From Clostridia bacterium (lineage in GTDB: Bacteria; Bacillota; Clostridia; TANB77; CAG-508), in the NCBI GenBank assembly GCA_900752095.1, contig CAADUD010000024.1, positions 1 to 10,040 on the forward strand: DNA of 10,040 nt, given 5' to 3'. The notes below the pieces were generated by a model. It was not told where the DNA came from. It ran no database searches and saw nothing but the letters and a program-made list of their open reading frames with translations. The translations under genes and the position numbers were made by a program. Positions 1 to 5,853 of the stretch are shown here, one piece after another. The number at the start of each line of letters is the position of its first letter. The stretch's first letter is position 1.

Positions 1-129
1 CTTCTTTTCTGCATCTGGCTCATAATATGAATTTGGTAATTCAACTATATGCCCCATTTCTTCTAGTTTTTCTTTTATTGGTGCTATATCCTTATAAAAT
101 GCTTTGCTACAAATAATTAATATTTTCAT
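1..129 (-). CDS. Small nucleotide-type protein, N-terminal 43 residues only (cut by window edge)
   Basis: The gene begins with ATG at 127-129, preceded by a strong ribosome binding site (GGAGGT on the minus strand, about 138-143), and stays open to base 1, so only the first 43 codons are visible. The start MKILIICSK followed by a helix and GHIVELPNS is a beta-alpha-beta beginning typical of small Rossmann-like proteins. It reminds me of the nucleoside 2-deoxyribosyltransferase-like group, whose members begin with a similar strand and a helix ending in LEEMGH. That resemblance is from memory and the catalytic region is outside the window, so the function is open. It lies 83 bp behind the HAD phosphatase on the same strand with no terminator seen between, so it is probably the third gene of the Nudix-HAD operon. 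Confidence 0.7.
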   Translation of the reverse strand, partial: MKILIICSKAFYKDIAPIKEKLEEMGHIVELPNSYYEPDAEKK

Positions 130-212
130 TTTTAATAACCTCCATCCACTTTTATTATTTCATCATTTATAAAATCAGCTTTTTATTATATAAAATAATT
201 ATTCTTTATAAT

Positions 213-830
213 TTATATTTCTATATTAAATTCTAATAGCATTTTTCTAACATCTTCTGCTTGGTTTGGTATAATTCTTCTACCTTTTATTCCAATTTTA
301 TTCGCTATTTTATAGTTTTCTTCTGATAGATCATCATCTATAAATAAACATTCTTCTGCATTCAATTTATATCTATCTAGAAGCAATCTAAATATTTTTT
401 CATCTGGCTTTATCAAATGTTCATGTGCTGATATAATAATCCCTGTACATAATGAAAAGAATTCATCCTTTTTAAAATATTCATATGTTAAATTAGCCAT
501 ATTAGACAAAACAAATAACTTGTATCCATTTCTCTTTAATTTTTTTGCTATTTCTACAATATCTCTATTAATCTCTTGCTCTTTATACCATTCATGCAAA
601 AAATTATCTGTTAATTTTTGATATTTAAATTCATTTCTTTTATTTATTACTTCTATTGCTTCATCATTAGTAATATTTCCTAAATCCATTAGTTCCCATT
701 CTGGAGCATGAAAAATGTCATCATATATGTATTTTATTTCTTCTTCCTTTTTAGTAAAGTTATTAATAATTTTTTCTTGATTATAATTTATAATCACATT
801 TCCTAAATCAAAAATTATATTTCTTATCAT
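213..830 (-). CDS. HAD-family hydrolase (subfamily IA, YihX-like phosphatase)
   Basis: This 205-residue protein has the four HAD motifs in order. Motif I is FDLGNVI with the nucleophile at Asp8, motif II is FVLSN with Ser109, motif III is Lys141 in LIKPDE, and motif IV is FIDDD with Asp165/Asp166. Residues about 15-90 form the helical cap expected of subfamily IA, and the length is normal. The residue two after the nucleophile is Gly10 rather than the usual acid; the same DLGNV signature occurs in E. coli YihX, a sugar-phosphate phosphatase, so this is a known variant and not damage. Likely role: cytoplasmic dephosphorylation of a sugar phosphate or nucleotide; the substrate cannot be read from sequence. 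The start lies 1 bp after the Nudix stop, and its ribosome binding site (AAAGGA, about 838-843) lies inside the last Nudix codons, implying translational coupling. Confidence 0.9.
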   Translation of the reverse strand: MIRNIIFDLGNVIINYNQEKIINNFTKKEEEIKYIYDDIFHAPEWELMDLGNITNDEAIEVINKRNEFKYQKLTDNFLHEWYKEQEINRDIVEIAKKLKRNGYKLFVLSNMANLTYEYFKKDEFFSLCTGIIISAHEHLIKPDEKIFRLLLDRYKLNAEECLFIDDDLSEENYKIANKIGIKGRRIIPNQAEDVRKMLLEFNIEI

Positions 831-831
831 T

Positions 832-1584
832 TTATTTTCCTTTCATATCAATTTTCAATAATGGTATTAAATAATTTCTTTTTGGATTTTTTAATTCTTT
901 TAACTCTTCTATTCCTTTTTCCTTTTTTAAAAAATGTAATTTTCCAAATTCTACCTCTAAATTATTTTCTTTTAAATATTTATAATAACTTTCAAAATAT
1001 TTTCTCACTTCTTCTGCAGTCATTTTTATTTTAGCTTTTGAAAATAATTGAACTCCTGGTTGCTCATTATCTTCTGAAACATAAATATAACTTATTTTAT
1101 TATATAAAATACTTTTTTTATCATTTAAATCTATGTTTAATTCTTCTCTTGTTTCTCTTATTATTGTTTGCTCTATTTCTATTTTTTCTCCAACTATATC
1201 TGTTTTATCTATTCCTCCACCTGTTACTTGTAGCATTGTTGGATATGAAGTATTGTCATCTAATTCTCCGACTATATAATATCCATCTATTGTTTCTAGT
1301 AAGCAACCAGCACTTAAATTTTTGCATTCATATCCTTTTGGACATCCCATTCTTTCTCCATATAGATAATGAGCATAATCTGATTTTTTACAAATTATTT
1401 CTACTTTATCATCTTCTATATTACATTCTGAAACACAAAGTACTTCTCCATTCCAGATATTTGCCCCTGTTTTTTTCATATTTTCAAAATTTTCATTTAT
1501 TTTATTTTTTAATTTAATTGGTAATTCTATAACTTCATTTTTTAACATTATTTGTATTTTTTTATTTTCAATTTTATATATCAT
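832..1584 (-). CDS. Nudix hydrolase, 250 residues
   Basis: Nudix proteins cleave nucleoside diphosphates linked to another moiety. Here GGG (about residues 122-124) leads into RETREELNI (about 143-151), which supplies the Glu residues of the metal-binding REXXEE helix. Two things depart from the consensus: about two extra residues between the GG loop and the helix, and Asn where EExG usually has Gly. The first 110 residues are an N-terminal extension with a WNGE segment and an SDYAHYLYG segment, a layout that recalls NUDT22-type UDP-sugar pyrophosphatases; this is a weak memory-based comparison. The frame is open up to an ATG at 1623, but that start lies inside a palindrome and has no ribosome binding site. 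ATG 1584 has GGAGAG four bases upstream and was chosen. It is the first gene of an operon with the HAD gene. Confidence 0.87.
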   Translation of the reverse strand: MIYKIENKKIQIMLKNEVIELPIKLKNKINENFENMKKTGANIWNGEVLCVSECNIEDDKVEIICKKSDYAHYLYGERMGCPKGYECKNLSAGCLLETIDGYYIVGELDDNTSYPTMLQVTGGGIDKTDIVGEKIEIEQTIIRETREELNIDLNDKKSILYNKISYIYVSEDNEQPGVQLFSKAKIKMTAEEVRKYFESYYKYLKENNLEVEFGKLHFLKKEKGIEELKELKNPKRNYLIPLLKIDMKGK

Positions 1585-1588
1585 AATT

Positions 1589-1594
1589 CTCTCC
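1589..1594 (-). promoter_or_regulatory. Ribosome binding site fixing the Nudix start
   Basis: GGAGAG on the minus strand, followed by AATT and ATG (1584). The alternative upstream ATG codons of the same frame (1596 and 1623) have no purine-rich site in front of them. Confidence 0.75.
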
Positions 1595-1598
1595 ATTT

Positions 1599-1629
1599 TG
1601 AAATTTGCAACGGAGCGTTGCAAATTTCA
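1599..1629. repeat. Perfect 14-bp inverted repeat with 3-base spacer in the Nudix leader
   Basis: TGAAATTTGCAACG at 1599-1612 and its exact reverse complement at 1616-1629 flank the three bases GAG. It begins a few bases after the expected transcription start of the Nudix promoter (-10 at 1640-1645) and ends five bases before the ribosome binding site. It has no T-run behind it, so it is not an intrinsic terminator. It could be an operator, a stable hairpin at the mRNA 5' end, or one copy of a dispersed palindromic repeat; the sequence alone does not decide. Confidence 0.9.
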
Positions 1630-1639
1630 TATTTTCTTA

Positions 1640-1668
1640 TTTATATCATAAAATTGCTATAAATACAA
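1640..1668 (-). promoter_or_regulatory. Promoter of the Nudix-HAD operon
   Basis: The minus strand shows TTGTAT (1663-1668), a 17-base spacer and TATAAA (1640-1645), so transcription should begin near 1632, just before the inverted repeat. It lies downstream of the terminator of the preceding module, as expected for a new transcription unit. In DNA this A+T-rich, single promoter matches have limited weight; the correct spacing and position raise it. Confidence 0.65.
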
Positions 1669-1694
1669 TTATTTTCCTGATATTAGTTTTTAGA

Positions 1695-1726
1695 AAACAA
1701 AAAAATAACAGATAATTTCTTATCTG
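1695..1726 (-). terminator. Intrinsic terminator ending the AAA+ transcription unit
   Basis: On the minus strand CAGATAA, loop GAAA, TTATCTG (1726-1709) is followed directly by TTATTTTTTTGTTTT (1708-1694). A 7-bp stem with a tetraloop and a T-tract is a standard Rho-independent terminator. It closes the unit that ends with the AAA+ gene, or a small RNA just upstream of it. Confidence 0.8.
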
Positions 1727-1809
1727 CTATTTATGGCTCGTTTGACACTTCCGTTTACGAAGAATACGAGCTTGTATTTATAATTATATTTCATAGTTTG
1801 ATTCTATGA
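1709..1809 (-). ncRNA. Candidate structured RNA: three consecutive hairpins ending in a terminator
   Basis: Reading the minus strand, three stems follow one another. The first is TCATAG/CTATGA with a 7-base loop (1809-1791). The second has a 6-bp outer stem GCTCGT/ACGAGC (1771-1766 with 1741-1736) enclosing CTTC/GAAG (1762-1759 with 1751-1748). The third is the terminator stem (1726-1709). The middle element is clearly richer in G+C than its surroundings. A competing 5-bp helix (AATAC/GTATT, 1778-1774 with 1767-1763) shares bases with the outer stem, so two folds are possible. It matches no RNA family that I recognise. A weak promoter-like pair, TTGCAA-17-TAAACT, precedes it within 1815-1845. 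It may be a small RNA, a 3' UTR structure of the AAA+ gene, or an attenuator ahead of the Nudix operon. Confidence 0.3.
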
Positions 1810-1854
1810 TTAGAGTTTAACATAAGATTTTAGTTTTTGCAATATATTTTATAT

Positions 1855-3012
1855 TTATTTTAGTTCATTTTTTAATAATTCTCCTAAAATTAATTCTTTA
1901 ATTAAATTGTCAATTTCTCTTACATTTTTTATTTTTGAAGAATATATTTTTAGACTATCTTTTAAAGATATTCCATTATATTTAATTTTTCTAATAACAT
2001 TTTTATCTTTCCAACTAAGTTCATTCATATATTTTTTGTATTTTAAATCTATAATTTTATTTATATCTTCAGCTTTTAATTCTTCAAATTCCACAAATGA
2101 ATCAAATCTATAATAAATCGGATCACCTAACTTCTCCTTTATTTCTTCCTTTGATTTATAATTAGATGTACATATAATTATTGCATTAGAAAGTTTTACT
2201 TTATAATTTTTATCAATAAAAATACCTTCATCAAATAATTGATAAAAAGCTGAATAAAAATGCGGATGAGCTTTGTCAAATTCATCTAATAGAATTACAT
2301 TTGACTCTCTATCTAATAATTCCTTTGAAAAACTATTTTGCGAATGTAAACCTCCAAATAAATAGGTAGAAAACTCATTATTCTGAAACATCGAAAATTG
2401 TTTATATAAGATTTTTCCTCCAAGTATTTCACTTAAAAATTTAGCAGTTTCAGTTTTTCCAACTCCACTTGGCCCATAAAACATCAATATAATTGGTTTA
2501 TTTTGTTTTGGAAATTTCACAAAAGAAAGTAGTAATTTTAATATTTTATTTAAAGCTTCTTCTTGTCCTATTACTCTTTTGTTAAAATTATCATTTATAG
2601 TTTTTATATTTTTAGCAGTAATTTTTTTATAATTATAATTTTTAATAATAACATTTGCATATGATTTTTTTAAAGCATTAACTACTAATAGTGGTGGATT
2701 TTGAAGAATTATTTCTTCTATTTCAAAAAAATTTAATATTGATGAAAAATTTTGAACTGCTCCTTCTGTAATTGTAGAGTATTCATCAGAATAAATTACT
2801 AAGCTTTTAATATGTCTACTACTCTTATCTTCAATTTCTTTTTCATCAGAACCTTTATAACCTTCTAGAATTAAAGGAACTTTTTTGTTTTCTTTATCGT
2901 ATTCGTGTACTAAAGGTGTAAAATATTCAATTTCTTCTTTATTCTTAATAATCTTGTCAAAATTTTTTCTTGGTCCATAAAATATAAGTATTTTTGTATT
3001 ATTACTCTTCAT
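1855..3012 (-). CDS. ClpB-like AAA+ ATPase with an unknown N-terminal domain
   Basis: The 385-residue protein has one AAA+ module of the Clp/Hsp100 second-domain type. It starts at VIGQ (about 147-150), with Walker A GPSGVGKT at 180-187, Walker B VILLDEFDKAH with Asp243/Glu244, sensor 1 Asn284 in ICTSN, a probable arginine finger at Arg302 in YYRFD, and a sensor 2-like NVREIDNL near Arg365. All ATPase residues are present, so it should be active as an oligomer. Residues 1-130 are an alpha/beta region I do not recognise. No Clp N-domain, middle coiled coil or ClpP-binding loop is evident, so a plain chaperone or protease role is doubtful. Its ATG overlaps the end of the preceding gene by 11 bp, with AGGAG at about 3022-3026, so the two products are probably partners. 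Role unknown; remodelling the DUF6414-like protein or an invader complex is speculation. Confidence 0.9.
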   Translation of the reverse strand: MKSNNTKILIFYGPRKNFDKIIKNKEEIEYFTPLVHEYDKENKKVPLILEGYKGSDEKEIEDKSSRHIKSLVIYSDEYSTITEGAVQNFSSILNFFEIEEIILQNPPLLVVNALKKSYANVIIKNYNYKKITAKNIKTINDNFNKRVIGQEEALNKILKLLLSFVKFPKQNKPIILMFYGPSGVGKTETAKFLSEILGGKILYKQFSMFQNNEFSTYLFGGLHSQNSFSKELLDRESNVILLDEFDKAHPHFYSAFYQLFDEGIFIDKNYKVKLSNAIIICTSNYKSKEEIKEKLGDPIYYRFDSFVEFEELKAEDINKIIDLKYKKYMNELSWKDKNVIRKIKYNGISLKDSLKIYSSKIKNVREIDNLIKELILGELLKNELK

Positions 3013-3793
3013 TTATTTCAACTCCTGCTAAAAATATATCATATATCTTTATTTTATCTTTGTCCTCTGCTTTATTATTTCCTATTATATCCTCCGTAGT
3101 TATGTCTTTATTAACAAATTTAAATTCATTTTCAACAGAATATTGTTTTAATGTACTTTCTCCCACAGATACACCGTAATATACTAAATTCATATTCAAT
3201 AAATTTGATAACTTATAATTATTTTTAAAACCTTTGCTATTAAATCTTAAAATTACTTTTTCAGGATTATCTATATTAGAATTTTCAACAACTAATTCAT
3301 AATATCCTTTTACATTATCTATTAATTCGTCCAACTTCTTTATATCAATTTCAGGGCTAATCTTTTCTGATAATTGATCTTTGAATATAATTGTATATGG
3401 TGTATATAGTTTCCAATATGTCAAAGAATTGTTAATAGGCTTTATTATAAAATTTCTAAATTTTCTAACCATTTTATCAGTATTAGCTTTTTTTATATAA
3501 TCTGTTAAAATAGTATTAGTAATTGTTGATTTCACAATATTTTGACCATATTGCAAAATATCTGCTCCAATTTCAGCATGTGCACTTCCTTTAAAAATAT
3601 TGAAAAGAGAAATTTTTCCCTCTGTAGAGGCATTTGTATCTATTGTTCCACTTGATTCATTTTTCTTTTCTTTTTCATTACTTTGAGATAAATTTCCACC
3701 ATCTTTAATATTTATATAGTCTATAGAACTTTCTTCATCAAAGTATACTATTTTCATTAATTTTGCATTATCTTTTTCTTTACTTTTATTCAT
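3002..3793 (-). CDS. Protein of unknown function, DUF6414-like
   Basis: This soluble-looking 263-residue protein has no membrane segment or signal peptide. It begins after a short lysine-rich stretch with KIVYFDEESSIDYINI (about 14-29). Then come a polar linker of Lys, Glu, Ser and Asn (about 35-60), a GSAHAEIGAD segment (about 69-78) and STITNTILTDYIKKA (about 89-103). The order of a YxDE start, a polar linker, a small-residue patch and a TNTILTDY helix resembles DUF6414 proteins as I remember them; I cannot search to confirm. No catalytic motif is visible. It starts 19 bp after the methyltransferase stop with AAAAGGAG at 3800-3807, and its last 11 bases overlap the AAA+ start. Co-transcription with a methyltransferase and an ATPase suggests a defence-associated role; this is inference. 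Confidence 0.85.
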   Translation of the reverse strand: MNKSKEKDNAKLMKIVYFDEESSIDYINIKDGGNLSQSNEKEKKNESSGTIDTNASTEGKISLFNIFKGSAHAEIGADILQYGQNIVKSTITNTILTDYIKKANTDKMVRKFRNFIIKPINNSLTYWKLYTPYTIIFKDQLSEKISPEIDIKKLDELIDNVKGYYELVVENSNIDNPEKVILRFNSKGFKNNYKLSNLLNMNLVYYGVSVGESTLKQYSVENEFKFVNKDITTEDIIGNNKAEDKDKIKIYDIFLAGVEINEE

Positions 3794-3812
3794 TAAATTC
3801 TCCTTTTAATTT

Positions 3813-5774
3813 CTAATAATTAGTTATTAATACTTCTTTGGTAACTTGATTTTTATTTTTCAAATGGTAATTTGAATTGCTATAATTATAATTTAGATTA
3901 TGTATATTATATTGATTTTCTATAGCCCAATTTATTAGCATTTCATTTTTAAGTCCTTTATGTTCTGTTACATTTGAAAGTGCAAATTTTATCCCATGTT
4001 TGTCCACTTCATTTAGATATTCTAATAATTCTTTTTCCTTATTTTCATTCCATCCATCATTTTCATTATAACTTGCATCTCCCAAATAATAAGGAGGATC
4101 GAAATAACAAAAATCGTTGCTAGTCAATGAATCTAGTTTAAATTTTTTGTAATCTGTATTAACAAAAGATATATTTTTAACAACTAATTTTCTACAGAAC
4201 TCCAATAGATTTTTTCTGATTGAACTATTAAAATCTCTTTTTCCAACTGGCATATTATATTCGCCATTACTATTAAATCTAATTTGATGATTAAAAGCAT
4301 AAATTACTAAAGCCAAAAACATAAAATCTCTTTCACTTGAATCTTTCATATGATTATAGTCATTTCTTAATTTTAAGTAGTATGGCTTATTATATTTTCC
4401 AAGTCCTGAAGAACTATTTTCTCCATAAAATTTATATCCATTTTTATAAGTATTACTTAAATTGTATTTCTCGATAATTGAATCTAATTTATTGACAATT
4501 TCCATATAATCATAGTTTTTAAAAAGGTCTAGTATTCTAATTAAATTAGTTTCTTTATCTATTGCTATTATTTTATTTGCATTACTATTAACGGCAACAT
4601 TTGCACCACCACAAAAGAAATCCACAAATGTATCTATTTTTTTTGGAAATATATTTTCAAACTGTGGTAATAGTTTATATTTTCCCCCAGTGTAATTTAA
4701 TGGAGACTTTGCAAAGTAATGGCTATCTTCTAATTGAATTTGGTTTTTTTCACCAACTTCTGCTATTTCGCATAAAAACAATCTTTCTTTATGGTCTATT
4801 GAAGTACTTTTACCAGTAGTAAAATTATTATAAGATTGTTCAAATACTTTAACTTTTCCTTTTTTCTCTAATATTTCTTTAATTTGTAAATCTGATATTT
4901 TTGCATTACTCCTGCTATTAGACTTGTCACCAGTATTGTTATAAGATACTAAAATATATTTGCAATTACAATTTTTAATTAAATCATCAAAAGCTTCTAC
5001 CGCTTTATTGGTACAGTACCTACTTTTTAAATTAGTCCTGTCCATTTTTTTTGCAACACCATATACTTGTGGTTTATTCCAAACTGCAACATTTTCTAAT
5101 AAATGATATGCATCGCAATATTGTCTTGAATTATATGGAGGATCAATATAAACTAAGTCTGCTTTTACTTCTTTTATAAACTCATTTGCATCTTCATTGC
5201 TAATGTGTGATTTTGTTTCTCCATTCTTATTTATATCAATCATATACATAAAAAATCTATCTTGTATATTTTCAATTTTTCTGTAAGCATCATAATGTCC
5301 TACTGTATTTGCTACTCTATCCATTGAATATATTAAACTTGTTATTAAAACACTTTTTTCTCTTTCATTGATTTTTCCTTCATCATATTTTTTTTCTATA
5401 TCATCTCTTATATAACCAATTTTCCTACAATCATTGCTACTAAAGTATGTATTACTAAAGTTTTTAGAAAAATAATTTTCCCCATCAATTTGCATACCAT
5501 TATATTTATTTATTATATTTTCTATCTTTTTGATATCAACTTTAACAGGTTCATAAAAAGCTTTATAACTATAGCAATTTGATTTTAGATAGTCATTAAA
5601 ATAAACCTCTTTTCCTTTTTTTAGAAATAAATCTCCTACAACTCCTGTTCCAGCAAATACATCTATAACAGATTTTATATCATTACAATTTTCATTAACT
5701 GTCTTTTCTATAAAATTCAATAATTTATACTTACTTCCTAAATATCTTCTATTATTTATATCTAACTTTCTCAT
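3813..5774 (-). CDS. Type IIS modification enzyme: fused double N6-adenine DNA methyltransferase (M.FokI-like)
   Basis: The 653-residue protein contains two complete D12-class (alpha-type) methyltransferases in tandem. Domain 1 has motif X YLGSKYKLL (11-19), the AdoMet loop DVFAGTG (38-44) and catalytic DPPY (211-214). Domain 2 has YTGGKYKLL (361-369), VDFFCGGAN (384-392) and DPPY (559-562), plus the Dam-family stretch FNHQIRFNSNGEYNMPVGK (494-512). Both sets are intact. M.FokI has the same fused layout and almost the same length, each half methylating adenine on one strand of an asymmetric site, so this enzyme probably protects both strands from the neighbouring nuclease. The target sequence cannot be read off. 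Its ATG follows an in-frame TAG; the ribosome binding site AAAGGA is 12 bases away, rather far. It has its own promoter and an operator-like dyad. Confidence 0.93.
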   Translation of the reverse strand: MRKLDINNRRYLGSKYKLLNFIEKTVNENCNDIKSVIDVFAGTGVVGDLFLKKGKEVYFNDYLKSNCYSYKAFYEPVKVDIKKIENIINKYNGMQIDGENYFSKNFSNTYFSSNDCRKIGYIRDDIEKKYDEGKINEREKSVLITSLIYSMDRVANTVGHYDAYRKIENIQDRFFMYMIDINKNGETKSHISNEDANEFIKEVKADLVYIDPPYNSRQYCDAYHLLENVAVWNKPQVYGVAKKMDRTNLKSRYCTNKAVEAFDDLIKNCNCKYILVSYNNTGDKSNSRSNAKISDLQIKEILEKKGKVKVFEQSYNNFTTGKSTSIDHKERLFLCEIAEVGEKNQIQLEDSHYFAKSPLNYTGGKYKLLPQFENIFPKKIDTFVDFFCGGANVAVNSNANKIIAIDKETNLIRILDLFKNYDYMEIVNKLDSIIEKYNLSNTYKNGYKFYGENSSSGLGKYNKPYYLKLRNDYNHMKDSSERDFMFLALVIYAFNHQIRFNSNGEYNMPVGKRDFNSSIRKNLLEFCRKLVVKNISFVNTDYKKFKLDSLTSNDFCYFDPPYYLGDASYNENDGWNENKEKELLEYLNEVDKHGIKFALSNVTEHKGLKNEMLINWAIENQYNIHNLNYNYSNSNYHLKNKNQVTKEVLITNY

Positions 5775-5790
5775 CTGTTTATCATTTCCT

Positions 5791-5816
5791 TTCTAGGCAT
5801 CTAATGCACACTAGAA
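5791..5816. promoter_or_regulatory. Operator-like dyad at the methyltransferase start, containing GCATTAGATGC
   Basis: On the minus strand TTCTAG (5816-5811), GCAT (5807-5804), spacer TAG, ATGC (5800-5797) and CTAGAA (5796-5791) form two nested inverted repeats, with a 3-base bulge on one side. It runs from the last base of the -10 box through the expected start point to next to the ribosome binding site, a good place for a repressor. The inner GCATTAGATGC recurs with one change at the endonuclease start (7864-7874). Confidence 0.5.
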
Positions 5817-5844
5817 TTATAACAATAAAAAAAGAGTTTTTCAA
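5816..5844 (-). promoter_or_regulatory. Promoter of the methyltransferase gene
   Basis: TTGAAA (5839-5844), exactly 17 bases, then TATAAT (5816-5821) on the minus strand. Transcription should begin near 5808-5810, giving a leader of about 35 bases. The -35 box sits in the loop and inner stem of the endonuclease terminator, so the two signals share sequence. The methyltransferase can therefore be expressed independently of the nuclease, and probably carries the two downstream genes with it. Confidence 0.75.
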
Positions 5845-5853
5845 CTCTTTTTT
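5828..5853. terminator. Intrinsic terminator of the endonuclease gene
   Basis: AAAAAAGAGTT (5828-5838), loop TTTC, AACTCTTTTTT (5843-5853): an 11-bp perfect stem whose A/T ends supply the T-run in either direction. On the minus strand it overlaps the TAA stop of the endonuclease and separates it from the methyltransferase. Confidence 0.85.

Noticed and set aside
1038..1517. 159-residue plus-strand frame full of Leu and Phe, looking like a membrane protein
   Set aside because: It lies entirely antisense to the Nudix gene and arises from its A-rich codons; no ribosome binding site, no independent support.
1695..1809. Riboswitch of the ykkC/nucleotide type controlling the Nudix gene
   Set aside because: I see none of the conserved ykkC sequence blocks, and the Nudix operon has a good promoter downstream of the terminator, so no need for readthrough.
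5771..5785. Five-triplet mini-frame ATG ATA AAC AGA TGA overlapping the methyltransferase start
   Set aside because: The AAGGA site directly abuts this ATG, too close for initiation; it more likely serves the methyltransferase ATG 12 bases on. Leader-peptide control is not supported.
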